Source: Amycolatopsis sp. 2-15 (GTDB lineage: Bacteria > Actinomycetota > Actinomycetes > Mycobacteriales > Pseudonocardiaceae). From it: a stretch of DNA of 64,000 nucleotides. Shown here one piece after another: positions 26,998-34,764 of this stretch. Every line of letters starts with the position of its first letter. Positions within the stretch are counted from its first letter, which is position 1. The position numbers and the translations under genes are program-made. The DNA is taken from contig NZ_CP127294.1 in NCBI RefSeq assembly GCF_030285625.1, positions 6,976,001 through 7,040,000 of the forward strand. The letters are read 5' to 3'. The notes under the pieces are model-generated. The model saw only the letters and a list, made by a program, of their open reading frames with translations, did no database searches and was not told where the DNA came from.

Positions 26998-27543
26998 ATG
27001 CCGACGCTGCCCCAGATCGAGCCCGAGCACGCCACCGGCCAGGCCGCGGTCCTGCTCGCCGAGACGAAGAAGAACATGGGCGCGATCCCGAACATGGCGA
27101 AGACCATGGCGAGCAGCCCCGCGCTGCTGAAGGGCTTCCTCGGCCTGTCCGGCGCGCTCGCCGGCGGCGTGCTGCCCGCCGCGGTCCGCGAGCGCCTCGC
27201 GCTCGCCACCGCCGAGTACAACCAGTGCACCTACTGCTTGTCGGCGCACACGATGCTGGGCAAGAAGGTCGCCAAGCTCGACGCCGACGAGATCGAGCGC
27301 GCCCGCCACGCCGACTCGGCCGACGAGCACGTCGCCGCCCTGCTCACCCTGTCCGACACCATCGCCCGCGGCCGCGGCACGATGGACGAGACCGCACTGA
27401 AAACCGCCCGCGAAGCCGGCGTCACCAACGCCGAGATCGGCGAGGTCATCGGCAACCTCGCACTCAACATCCTCACGAACTACTTCAACATCGTCGCCGA
27501 CACCGACATCGAGTTCCCCGTGGTGCGGCCCCACCAGCACTGA
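26998..27543 (+). CDS. Carboxymuconolactone decarboxylase / AhpD-like protein
   Basis: A 181-residue all-helical AhpD-fold protein with the redox CxxC and conserved His in NQCTYCLSAHTMLGKKV, the peroxidase-type active site of alkylhydroperoxidase D-like proteins. Family landmarks RERLALATAEYN and IGEVIGNLALNILTNYFN are present. Strong ribosome site AGGAAGG before the ATG. The divergent CGNR regulator and shared operator-like element suggest stress-controlled expression. Likely peroxide or thiol detoxification; substrate unknown. Confidence 0.9.
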   Translation: MPTLPQIEPEHATGQAAVLLAETKKNMGAIPNMAKTMASSPALLKGFLGLSGALAGGVLPAAVRERLALATAEYNQCTYCLSAHTMLGKKVAKLDADEIERARHADSADEHVAALLTLSDTIARGRGTMDETALKTAREAGVTNAEIGEVIGNLALNILTNYFNIVADTDIEFPVVRPHQH

Positions 27544-27549
27544 GTTCGC

Positions 27550-27587
27550 GAGCGGGGTTCGGGCCGGATCAGGCTCGAACCCCGCTC
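27550..27587 (+). terminator. Stem-loop terminator after the AhpD-like gene
   Basis: Arms GAGCGGGGTTCGGGCC (27550-27565) and GGCTCGAACCCCGCTC (27572-27587) pair over 16 bases with one mismatch and a six-base loop, seven bases after the stop. Confidence 0.8.
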
Positions 27588-27632
27588 GGCGCACGGGTTT
27601 CAGTCAGCCGGACCGCCATCCCCGACAGCACG

Positions 27633-28094
27633 GTGGTCACCTCCGCCGCGACGTCCCGGTTCACGTGCAGCACGGGCGCCTGGATCGTCTTCGTGGGCGC
27701 CCGCGCGACCGTGCTCGTGCTGCGCGAGGCCTTCTACGGCACGACGCGTTTCGACGAGTTCGTCGATCGCACGGACCTCTCCCCCGGCGTCGCCGCCGCC
27801 CGGCTCAAGCAGCTCGTGGAGCTCGGTGCGCTGGAGAAGCAGCCCTATCGCGAACCCGGCTCACGTCCGCGCGACGAATACGTGCTCACCCCGATGGGCC
27901 GCGATCTGTTCCCGGTGGTGCTGGCGCTGATGCAGTGGGCCGACAAGCACCTGCAGCCCGGCGGCGGCCCGGTCCGGGTCGTCGAGCGCGGCTCCGGCAA
28001 GCCCGTCACCGTCGCGCCTCACACGGACTCCGGTGAGCCGCTCGACCTCGAAGACCTCGCCGTCGTGCGCAACGAGACCTGGGTTCGGCCCTGA
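27633..28094 (+). CDS. HxlR-family helix-turn-helix regulator
   Basis: A 153-residue winged-helix protein of the HxlR/MarR-like type: CSTGAW at the N-terminus (family Cys), then VLVLREAFYGTTRFDEF, the recognition part LSPGVAAARLKQLVELGAL and the wing RDEYVLTPMGRDLFPVVLAL. The GTG at 27633 is the only start that keeps the family's short N-terminus; it lies after the terminator of the AhpD-like gene. The helix normally reading 'ldvvGgkWt' is atypical here (IVFVGARATVL). A Cys near the start suggests redox sensing, as known in some HxlR proteins. Confidence 0.8.
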   Translation: MVTSAATSRFTCSTGAWIVFVGARATVLVLREAFYGTTRFDEFVDRTDLSPGVAAARLKQLVELGALEKQPYREPGSRPRDEYVLTPMGRDLFPVVLALMQWADKHLQPGGGPVRVVERGSGKPVTVAPHTDSGEPLDLEDLAVVRNETWVRP

Positions 28095-28139
28095 TGTCCG
28101 CCAGGGCGCGGACCCGCATGGCCAAGCACGGATTGGGAA

Positions 28140-28183
28140 CCCGGCCGACGTCGCGGGGCGGGGGACACGCGACGTCGGCCGGG
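28140..28183 (+). terminator. Perfect 16-base stem-loop terminator
   Basis: Arms CCCGGCCGACGTCGCG (28140-28155) and CGCGACGTCGGCCGGG (28168-28183), perfectly complementary with a 12-base loop. It lies between two convergent units, the HxlR gene and the small-protein pair, and could serve both. Confidence 0.85.
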
Positions 28184-28214
28184 TAGCTGCAGGGACGGCG
28201 GTCCGTCCCGGTTT

Positions 28215-28406
28215 TCACTGCCCGCCGGAGATTCCCTGGCAGTCGGCGCACCGCGGCGCGCCTTCACCCGAGTGGCGCTCGGCCCGGTCGAGCAGCCAGC
28301 CGGCCGGCAGTCCGAGCCGCGCCGCCTGGCCGCGCAGGTCGAAGTCGTCCCAGCCCAGCAGCCGATCGCTCGACCACCAGCGCCGCGGGCCCACGTACTC
28401 GGTCAC
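28215..28406 (-). CDS. Small Trp-rich protein with C-terminal CxxC
   Basis: A 63-residue protein from a GTG at 28406 that overlaps the stop of the upstream small gene (GTGA). Sequence features: GPRRWWSSDRLLGWDDFDLR, an amphipathic LGLPAGWLLDRAERH and a tail CADCQ that may bind metal with a partner. No family recognised. The overlap with its neighbour argues that both are real and made together. Confidence 0.6.
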   Translation of the reverse strand: MTEYVGPRRWWSSDRLLGWDDFDLRGQAARLGLPAGWLLDRAERHSGEGAPRCADCQGISGGQ

Positions 28407-28609
28407 GCCGCACTCATCCCGCGCGAGACGGCCGGCGCCGAGACGTCGTCGTCGGTCTGCGGGTTCGGCAGCCGGCACAGCGGCCCGCCGCCGGGGTGCG
28501 AGACGACGCGGCTGTCGGCGAGGAACCACAGGCGCTCGGCTGGGCGGCCGCACACGGAGCACGGGCAGCCGAAGAGCTGCAGACCCCAGCGGGAGAACTG
28601 CTCAGGCAT
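28403..28609 (-). CDS. Small Cys-rich (zinc-ribbon-like) protein
   Basis: A 68-residue protein from the ATG at 28609, preceded by GAGAGGA. Cysteines are spaced CPCSVC and a later PLC (about 30 residues on), which could make a zinc ribbon: GCPCSVCGRPAERLWFLAD and SHPGGGPLCRLP. First gene of a coupled pair with 28215-28406. Function unknown. Confidence 0.6.
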   Translation of the reverse strand: MPEQFSRWGLQLFGCPCSVCGRPAERLWFLADSRVVSHPGGGPLCRLPNPQTDDDVSAPAVSRGMSAA

Positions 28610-29011
28610 GGCTCGTCCTCTCCGCGTTCGTGCGGCGGCGGGCGACGGGCACGGCCGCGGCCCTGCTGCGTGGCAGCCGGCCCGAGCGCGTCCGCTGCCG
28701 AGGTCCGGCCGGGACGCGGCGGAGGGCGGCCGCGCGTCCCCGGTCGGGCAAGCCGTGCTGGCGCATCACGCTTCCACCTTCCGATCCGGAGCAGACCTCG
28801 AGGGGCGGGCGACATCTTCACGTCCCGATGCCGGCTACCGCCATGGCTTTCGAGTCCCCACAGGATCGCCGGGACCGGCTCCGGTCCGCATTCCTGCCAC
28901 CTGGAGTCCCCCGCCCCCGCTACCCGGACTTTCGCCCGCGGGCCGGGGCTGGCTGTGCGCGCGGGCGGCGCCTATTGTCGGGGTGGGTGTTGCGGCGTGT
29001 CCGAGGAAACG
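28610..29011. other. Intergenic region between divergent units
   Basis: About 400 bases with no supported gene. Open frames cross it on both strands, but they are Arg/Pro/Gly-rich shadows without ribosome sites. It must hold promoters for the minus-strand small-protein pair and the plus-strand histidine kinase; no clear hexamers were found. Confidence 0.4.
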
Positions 29012-30502
29012 ATGGTGCAGCGCCGCCGGACCGGAGAGCGCATGCGGCGGCGCTCCAGCGGCGCGCTCGCCGCCGTGGTCGCGGTCGCCGTCGTCACCGC
29101 CATCGCGCTGGTGCTCGAACCGCACGTGGACTCGGTGTCCCTGCTGATGTTGTACCTGGTCGTGGTGCTGCCGGTCGCCGTGGTCTGGGGAACCGTGCTG
29201 GCGGTGGGCACCTCGCTGCTGAGTGTCGGCGTCTACGCGGTCCTGTTCGCCCCGCCCCCTGCTCCGCTGCACTTCATCGACGCCCAGAACGCGGTCGCGC
29301 TGGGCGTTTTCCTCATCACCGCGGTGGTGGTGGGGACCCTCGCGTCGCGACTGCAGCGCACGGCCCTGATCTCCGAACGCCTGACCGAGGAGCAGTCGGC
29401 CCTCCGCCGCGTCGCGACGCTCGTCGCCCGATCGGTCTCGCCGCCGGAGGTCTTCGAGGCCGTGACGCGTGAGGTCGGCCTGCTCTGCGACGCCGACCTG
29501 GCCCGCATGGAACGGTACGAAGTGGACGGCACGGTGACCGGCCTCGCCGCCTGGAGCCGGGTGCCCGTGCACCTCACCATCGGGACGCGGATCGAGCTCG
29601 ACGGGCTGAGTGTCGCCCGCGAGGTGCGCCGCAGCGGCGAGGCCGTACGGCTGGCGAGCTTCGCCGGCGAGACGGGGGCGATCGCGCGGGAGGCGCGCGG
29701 CCTGGGCATCCGCTCGTCCGTCGGCTGCCCGATCGTGGTGTCCGGCCGGCTGTGGGGTGTGATCGCCGCGTCGACGAAGAGCGACGAACGTTTCCCCGAC
29801 AAGACCGAGGCGCAGATCGCGAGCTTCACCGAGCTCGTCGCGACCGCGATCGAAAACGCCGAGGCCCGGTCCGAGCTGCGGGCCTCCCGCGCGCGCATCG
29901 TCGCCACCGCCGACCGGACCCGGCGGCGCATCGAGCGCGACCTGCATGACGGCGCCCAGCAGCAGCTCGTCTCCCTCGCACTGCAGGTGCGCGCGGTGCA
30001 GGCGCTCATCCCCGACGAGGCCGGCGAGGCGAACAGGGAGCTCGACCGCATCGCCACCGGGCTGTCGGAAGCACTGGACGAGCTGCGCGAAATGGCCCGC
30101 GGCATCCACCCGGCGCTACTGGCCGAGCTCGGCCTGGTGCCCGCCCTCAAGGCCCTCGCGCGACGCTCGCCGCAGCCCATCGATCTCGACGTCCGCGCCG
30201 ACGGGCGGCTGCCGGAATCGATCGAGGTCGGCGCGTACTACGTCGTCGCCGAGGCGCTCACGAACGCGACCAAGCACGCGCGGGCCAGCACGATCACCGT
30301 CGTCGTGGAAACCCGCGCCGACCTGCTGCGCATCGCCGTGAACGACGACGGCGCGGGCGGCGCCGACTTCGCGCGGGGCACCGGGCTGGCCGGGCTGAAG
30401 GACCGCGTCGAGGCACTGGGCGGCCGGATCTTCCTCCACAGCCCGCCCGGCGACGGCACGACGTTGAACGCGGAGTTCCCGCTCGGGTGGCAGGGCGGCT
30501 GA
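29012..30502 (+). CDS. Membrane histidine kinase (DUF4118, GAF, HisKA_3)
   Basis: A 496-residue sensor kinase. Four closely packed N-terminal membrane helices (about residues 10-110) fit the DUF4118/KdpD-type sensor; a GAF domain follows (about 130-280, ending KTEAQIASFTELVATAIENA). The HisKA_3 dimerisation helix has the phospho-acceptor H312 in RDLHDGAQQQLVSLALQ, and the HATPase domain ends with DDGAGG and GTGLAGLKDRVEALGG. The ATG at 29012 has GAGGAAA before it. HisKA_3 kinases normally pair with NarL-type regulators; one lies at 31239-31901 on the other strand. Confidence 0.93.
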   Translation: MVQRRRTGERMRRRSSGALAAVVAVAVVTAIALVLEPHVDSVSLLMLYLVVVLPVAVVWGTVLAVGTSLLSVGVYAVLFAPPPAPLHFIDAQNAVALGVFLITAVVVGTLASRLQRTALISERLTEEQSALRRVATLVARSVSPPEVFEAVTREVGLLCDADLARMERYEVDGTVTGLAAWSRVPVHLTIGTRIELDGLSVAREVRRSGEAVRLASFAGETGAIAREARGLGIRSSVGCPIVVSGRLWGVIAASTKSDERFPDKTEAQIASFTELVATAIENAEARSELRASRARIVATADRTRRRIERDLHDGAQQQLVSLALQVRAVQALIPDEAGEANRELDRIATGLSEALDELREMARGIHPALLAELGLVPALKALARRSPQPIDLDVRADGRLPESIEVGAYYVVAEALTNATKHARASTITVVVETRADLLRIAVNDDGAGGADFARGTGLAGLKDRVEALGGRIFLHSPPGDGTTLNAEFPLGWQGG

Positions 30503-30650
30503 CCGCCGCCGTACCGGCCAGCCGGTAGGTGAGCTACCCGCTGGCCGGGGCCGGGAATTCCCGCTCGCCGTGACGACGGCGACCCCCTCCGGGCACCACA
30601 CTGGGTGACGAGACGGGGGCAACGAAGGTTCCTCGGGAAGAAGTCCGGTC

Positions 30651-30839
30651 ATGACAGTCCACCACCACGCGAGCAACAGGTACTGCACCCGGTGCGGGCG
30701 CTGGCACAGCCACTGCGACGCCTGCGGCTGGTTCTGGTACGGCGCCTGCACTTTCGCGGAAGCGCTGCGGCGCATCAGGCTGCACCAGCTCGACGAGGTG
30801 TACGCGGACGGGGTGACCGGCCGTGGCCGTACCGGTTAG
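30651..30839 (+). CDS. Small Cys/His-rich protein
   Basis: A 62-residue protein with six potential metal ligands clustered at the N-terminus: YCTRCGRWHSHCDACGWFW and a fourth Cys pair member in YGACTF. Two CxxC units plus His suggest a zinc-binding knuckle; the rest is an amphipathic helix (EALRRIRLHQLDEVY). It lies 148 bases after the kinase gene and 40 before the receiver gene, so it is probably co-transcribed with the signalling genes. No family recognised. Confidence 0.6.
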   Translation: MTVHHHASNRYCTRCGRWHSHCDACGWFWYGACTFAEALRRIRLHQLDEVYADGVTGRGRTG

Positions 30840-30879
30840 CGGGGATGCGCGTACTGCGCGGTTCTGGGAGGGTGAATTC

Positions 30880-31242
30880 GTGCGGTGCCTGATCGTCGAC
30901 GACAGTCCGGGTTTCCTGGCCGCGGCTCGTCGATTGCTGGAGCGTGAGGGAGTCACGGTCGCGGGGGTAGCCCGGGGCGGGGCGGAGGCGTTGCGCTCCG
31001 TCGACGAACTGCGACCCGATGTCGTGCTGGTCGACATCGACCTGGGCGGCGAGAGCGGCCTCGACCTGGTCGGGCGCCTGGCGCTCACGGAGGCCGGCGG
31101 GTCCTCGGACATCATCGTGATCTCCACCCACGAGGAAGAGGACTACCGCGACGTGATCGCCGAAGGTCCCGCGGTGGGGTTCCTGCCCAAGGCCATCCTG
31201 TCCGCGCGGGCGATCCACGGCCTGCTCGGCACGACCGGCTAG
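30880..31242 (+). CDS. Single-domain response regulator (receiver only)
   Basis: A 120-residue CheY-like receiver: acidic pocket D7/D8 (LIVDDSPGF), phospho-acceptor D52 (VVLVDIDLGG), conserved Thr/Ser and Lys in VISTHEE and GFLPKA. There is no output domain. GTG at 30880 with GGGAGGG before it; the longer frame upstream overlaps the small Cys protein. It probably acts as a phosphate sink or allosteric partner of the kinase encoded upstream. Its stop overlaps the end of the convergent NarL-type gene by four bases. Confidence 0.9.
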   Translation: MRCLIVDDSPGFLAAARRLLEREGVTVAGVARGGAEALRSVDELRPDVVLVDIDLGGESGLDLVGRLALTEAGGSSDIIVISTHEEEDYRDVIAEGPAVGFLPKAILSARAIHGLLGTTG

Positions 31243-31901
31243 CGGTTGTCGAGGTAGGCCAGCACCGCGAGCACGCGGCGGTGGTCGTCCGTGGTCTCCG
31301 GCAGGTCCAGCTTGGCCAGCACGCTGCGCACGTGCTTCTCCACGGTCCCCTCGGTGACCCACAGCCGGCGCGCGATCCCGGCGTTGGAGCGGCCCTCGGC
31401 CATCAGGCCCAGCACCTCGCGTTCCCGGGCGCTCAGCGCGGCCAGCGGGTCGTTGCGGTGGCGGGCCTCGACGAGCTCCTGCACCAGCGCCGGCTCGACG
31501 ACCGAGCCGCCCTTGGCGATCCGCCGGAGCGTGTCGAGGAACTCCCCTACGTCGGCGACCCGGCTCTTGAGCAGATACCCGATCCCGCGGCCGCCGGCCA
31601 GCAGCTCCATCGCGTGGTCGACGTCGGCGTGGGCCGAGAGCACCAGGATGCCGATCTCGGGGAGCTCCTCACGGATGGTGCGCGCGGCCTCGAGCCCCTC
31701 GACGGTGTGGGTCGGGGGCATCCGGACGTCGACCAGGACCAGGTCGGGCCGGTGCTCCCGGACGAGGTCGAGCAGCGCGGTCGCGTCTCCGGCCTGCCCG
31801 GCCACAGCGAACCCCGAGCGGTCGAGCAGGCTGGCCAGGCCTTCGCGCAGCAGTACGTCGTCCTCGGCCAGGACCACTCGTGGCACCGTCATCGCCACCA
31901 C
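31239..31901 (-). CDS. NarL-type response regulator
   Basis: A 220-residue response regulator with an N-terminal receiver (VVLAEDDVLLREGLASLL, phospho-acceptor D58 in LVLVDVRMPP) and a C-terminal LuxR-type helix-turn-helix (LSAREREVLGLMAEGRSN, WVTEGTVEKHVRSVLAKL). A GTG at 31901 or the ATG three codons later may start it. It is convergent with the kinase-receiver group, the most likely source of its phosphate. It lies 90 bases downstream of lutC on the same strand, so read-through from the rhamnose operon is possible. Confidence 0.93.
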   Translation of the reverse strand: MVAMTVPRVVLAEDDVLLREGLASLLDRSGFAVAGQAGDATALLDLVREHRPDLVLVDVRMPPTHTVEGLEAARTIREELPEIGILVLSAHADVDHAMELLAGGRGIGYLLKSRVADVGEFLDTLRRIAKGGSVVEPALVQELVEARHRNDPLAALSAREREVLGLMAEGRSNAGIARRLWVTEGTVEKHVRSVLAKLDLPETTDDHRRVLAVLAYLDNR

Positions 31902-31991
31902 CGCTTTCGCCGCGGTGCTGCCCGGATGCCGCGGAAGTCAAGTGGACAATCGTGCCATAGCGCCCCAGCCGTCACCAACTCGCTCGGCGTG

Positions 31992-32573
31992 TCACGGACC
32001 GACGAGCACCACGTGCAGGGTCCGCGGCCCGTGCACGCCTTCGACGCGGTTCAGCTCGATGTCGCTCGTGGCGCTGGGCCCGCTGATCCACGTCTGCGGC
32101 CGGTCCGGGTCGAGCAGCGCGACCGCCTCGGGCACCCCGGGCACGATCTGGTCCTCCCGGACGACGCATACGTGCACGTCCGGGACCAGGCTCAACGCGC
32201 GGCGGCCCTGGCCCGGGCCGTGGTCGAGCACGAGCGTGCCGGTGCGCGCGATCCCGACGGCCGCGGTGGTGACCACGGCGTCGCAGGAGTCGAGGTCGTC
32301 AGCGTCGGCTACCCCGCCGAGGTCGACGGGAAAACTCTCCGGAACCAGAACGTTTTCGGCCGATCCCAGCGCGGCACGGACGGTGCGGGCCAGGTCGGCC
32401 GGCGTGCACCGGCTGAGGGTGGCGCGGTAGTCGACCACGCGTTCGGCGAACAGGGAGACCACGTCCGCGGGCGGTGGTGCGCCGCGGTAGCCGCGCGGCA
32501 CGGGCGCCTCGGCGCGGTCGGCGTCGCGCAGGGCACCGCGGACGGCCGCGAGGATCTCGTCCCGCGCGCTCAT
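31992..32573 (-). CDS. lutC: Lactate utilisation protein LutC
   Basis: LUD-domain protein of 193 residues, third subunit of the LutABC L-lactate oxidation complex. Family features: AVVTTAAVGIARTGTLVLDH, VHVCVVREDQIVPGVPEA and the end WISGPSATSDIELNRVEGVH-like segment, where SATSDIE is the LUD signature. ATG at 32573 overlaps lutB by four bases. Last gene of the rhamnose-lactate operon. Confidence 0.93.
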   Translation of the reverse strand: MSARDEILAAVRGALRDADRAEAPVPRGYRGAPPPADVVSLFAERVVDYRATLSRCTPADLARTVRAALGSAENVLVPESFPVDLGGVADADDLDSCDAVVTTAAVGIARTGTLVLDHGPGQGRRALSLVPDVHVCVVREDQIVPGVPEAVALLDPDRPQTWISGPSATSDIELNRVEGVHGPRTLHVVLVGP

Positions 32574-34042
32574 CGGCGGCCCGTCCGGCGCCACCACGCG
32601 CGGAAGGACTCCGCCGGCGGCGCGGGCAGGTCGCGGGCACCGGTCCACAGCGACGCGGGCCAGGGCAGGCGCCGCACCGCCCGTCGGCCACCGGGCAGGA
32701 CTGCGCGGCCGAAGCGGTTCAACGCCTTGCCCGCCGCACCCATACCGCGTTCGGCGAAGGTGAGCCGCCGGGCGTCGGAGAGGACCCACGCCGCGGATTT
32801 CATCGCCACGGCTTCGGGTTTCGGTGCGCCGCCGCGGTGCGCGTCCACAACCTGCGACCGCAGGTGGACCAGCACTTCGGGGATGTCGATGCGAACGGGG
32901 CACGCTTCGAAGCAGGCACCGCACAGGCTGGAGGCATACGGCAGCGAGTCGGTCTGCTCGTCCACGCCGACGCCCTTGAGCAGCGGGTTCAGGATCGCGC
33001 CGATCGGGCCCGGATAGACGGAACCGTAGGCGTGGCCGCCGGTGCGCTCGTAGACCGGGCACACGTTGAGACACGCCGAGCAGCGGATGCACCGCAGCGC
33101 CTGCCGCCCGACCGAGTCGGCGAGTGCGCGCGTACGGCCGTTGTCCAGCAGCACCACGTGCATCTCCTGCGGCCCGTCGCCGGGAGTGATCCCCGACCAC
33201 GTGGAGGTGTAGGGGTTCATCCGCTCGCCGGTGCTGGAGCGCGGCAGCAACTGCAGGAACACGTCCAGATCGAACCAGGTCGGCACGACCTTTTCGATGC
33301 CCACCACCGAAACCAGCACCTCGGGCAGCGTCAGGCACATGCGGCCGTTGCCCTCGGACTCGACCACGACGAGGGTGCCGGTGTCGGCGACCGCGAAGTT
33401 CGCGCCGGACACCGCCATCTTGGCGCGCAGGAACTTCTCGCGCAGGTGCAGCCGCGCGGCGCCCGCGAGCTCGGCCGGTTCGTCCGTGAGGTCGTCGGGC
33501 GCGGGCCGGCCCGCGGCGGCCATCCGGCGGCGGAAGACCTCGCGGATCTCGGCGCGGTTGCGGTGGATCGCGGGCACGAGGATGTGGCTGGGCAGGTCGT
33601 CGCCGAGCTGCACGATCAGCTCCGCGAGATCCGTCTCCCACGCGGTGATGCCCTGTTCGGCCAGCGCCTCGTTGAGCCCGATCTCCTGCGTGGCCATCGA
33701 CTTGACCTTGACCACCTCGTCCACGTGGTGGTTCTTCGCGATGCCGGCGACGATCTCACAGGCCTGCGCCGCGTCGCGGGCCCAGTGCACGGTCGCGCCG
33801 CGCTCCTGCAATGCCGCTTCCAGCGTCAGCAGGTGCTCGTCGAGGTGCCGGAGCGTGTTGTCCTTGATCGCCGCGCCCGCCAGCCGCAGCTCCTCCCATT
33901 CGTCCACCTCCGCGACCACGGCCGCGCGCTTGGCGCGGATCGTGCCGGTGGCGTGGGCGAGGTTGCGGCGCAGCTGGCTGTCGGCCAGCGCCGCCCGCGC
34001 GGCCGCCGGAAACGCCGGCATGCCGACGAACGTGGCGCTCAC
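32570..34042 (-). CDS. lutB: Iron-sulfur protein LutB
   Basis: A 490-residue protein combining an N-terminal LUD domain (GANFAVADTGTLVVVESEGN) with a C-terminal ferredoxin-like part carrying two 4Fe-4S motifs, CIRCSACLNVCPVY (about residue 320) and CGACFEACPV (about 374). It passes electrons in oxidation of L-lactate to pyruvate. GTG at 34042 overlaps lutA by four bases; the frame open further upstream lies within lutA. The C-terminal 75 residues form a helical extension common in actinobacterial LutB. Confidence 0.95.
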   Translation of the reverse strand: MSATFVGMPAFPAAARAALADSQLRRNLAHATGTIRAKRAAVVAEVDEWEELRLAGAAIKDNTLRHLDEHLLTLEAALQERGATVHWARDAAQACEIVAGIAKNHHVDEVVKVKSMATQEIGLNEALAEQGITAWETDLAELIVQLGDDLPSHILVPAIHRNRAEIREVFRRRMAAAGRPAPDDLTDEPAELAGAARLHLREKFLRAKMAVSGANFAVADTGTLVVVESEGNGRMCLTLPEVLVSVVGIEKVVPTWFDLDVFLQLLPRSSTGERMNPYTSTWSGITPGDGPQEMHVVLLDNGRTRALADSVGRQALRCIRCSACLNVCPVYERTGGHAYGSVYPGPIGAILNPLLKGVGVDEQTDSLPYASSLCGACFEACPVRIDIPEVLVHLRSQVVDAHRGGAPKPEAVAMKSAAWVLSDARRLTFAERGMGAAGKALNRFGRAVLPGGRRAVRRLPWPASLWTGARDLPAPPAESFRAWWRRTGRR

Positions 34043-34764
34043 GCGTCCTCCTCGGTCGAGGCCAGCACGTCGGCCAGGTGCAGCACGCGGACGCCGGAAC
34101 GCTCGCGCGACAGCAGGCCGCCGATGTGCAGCAGGCACGAATTGTCGCCCGCCACCAGGACTTCCGCGCCGGTGTCGCGGACGTGGCGGGCCTTGTCCGC
34201 GCCCATCGCGGTGGACGTGTCGGCGTTTTTCACCGCGAACGTGCCGCCGAACCCGCAGCACTCCTCGGCGGCGGGCAGTTCGACGAGGTCCAGCCCGCGC
34301 ACCGCCCGCAGCAGCTGAAGCGGTTTGTCGCCGACACCGAGCATGCGCAGCGAGTGGCACGTCGGGTGATACGTCACGCGGTGCGGGAAGTAGGCGTCCA
34401 CGTCGGTCACGCCGAGCACGTCGACCAGGAACTCGCTGAGCTCGTAGACCTTCGGCCCGGTCTCCGCCAGCCGCGGTTCACCGGCACGGCGCGCGACGAG
34501 CGAGTGCTGGTGACGCGCCGAACCCGCACAGGACCCGGACGGCGTGACGATGTAGTCGTAGCCGGCGAACGCGTCGGTGAAGGCCCGCACCACGGGCACG
34601 GCCTCGTCCAGGTAACCGGTGTTGACCATCGGCTGCCCGCAGCAGGTCTGCGCCTCCGGGAAGTCCGCGTCGACGCCGAGGCGCCGCAGCAGCCGGAACA
34701 CCGCCTTGCCGGTGTCGGGAAACATCGTGTCGTTGATGCACGTCACGAGCACGGCGACCTTCAC
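34039..34764 (-). CDS. lutA: Fe-S oxidoreductase LutA
   Basis: A 241-residue protein with two CCG domains, the signature of LutA and heterodisulfide-reductase-type subunits: TCCGQPMVNTGY and EECCGFGGTFAVK, each paired with a further Cys (SGSCAGSARHQH, YHPTCHSLRML). It overlaps rhaB by four bases upstream and lutB by four bases downstream. In this operon LutABC would oxidise the L-lactate formed from rhamnose-derived lactaldehyde. Confidence 0.95.
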   Translation of the reverse strand: MKVAVLVTCINDTMFPDTGKAVFRLLRRLGVDADFPEAQTCCGQPMVNTGYLDEAVPVVRAFTDAFAGYDYIVTPSGSCAGSARHQHSLVARRAGEPRLAETGPKVYELSEFLVDVLGVTDVDAYFPHRVTYHPTCHSLRMLGVGDKPLQLLRAVRGLDLVELPAAEECCGFGGTFAVKNADTSTAMGADKARHVRDTGAEVLVAGDNSCLLHIGGLLSRERSGVRVLHLADVLASTEEDA

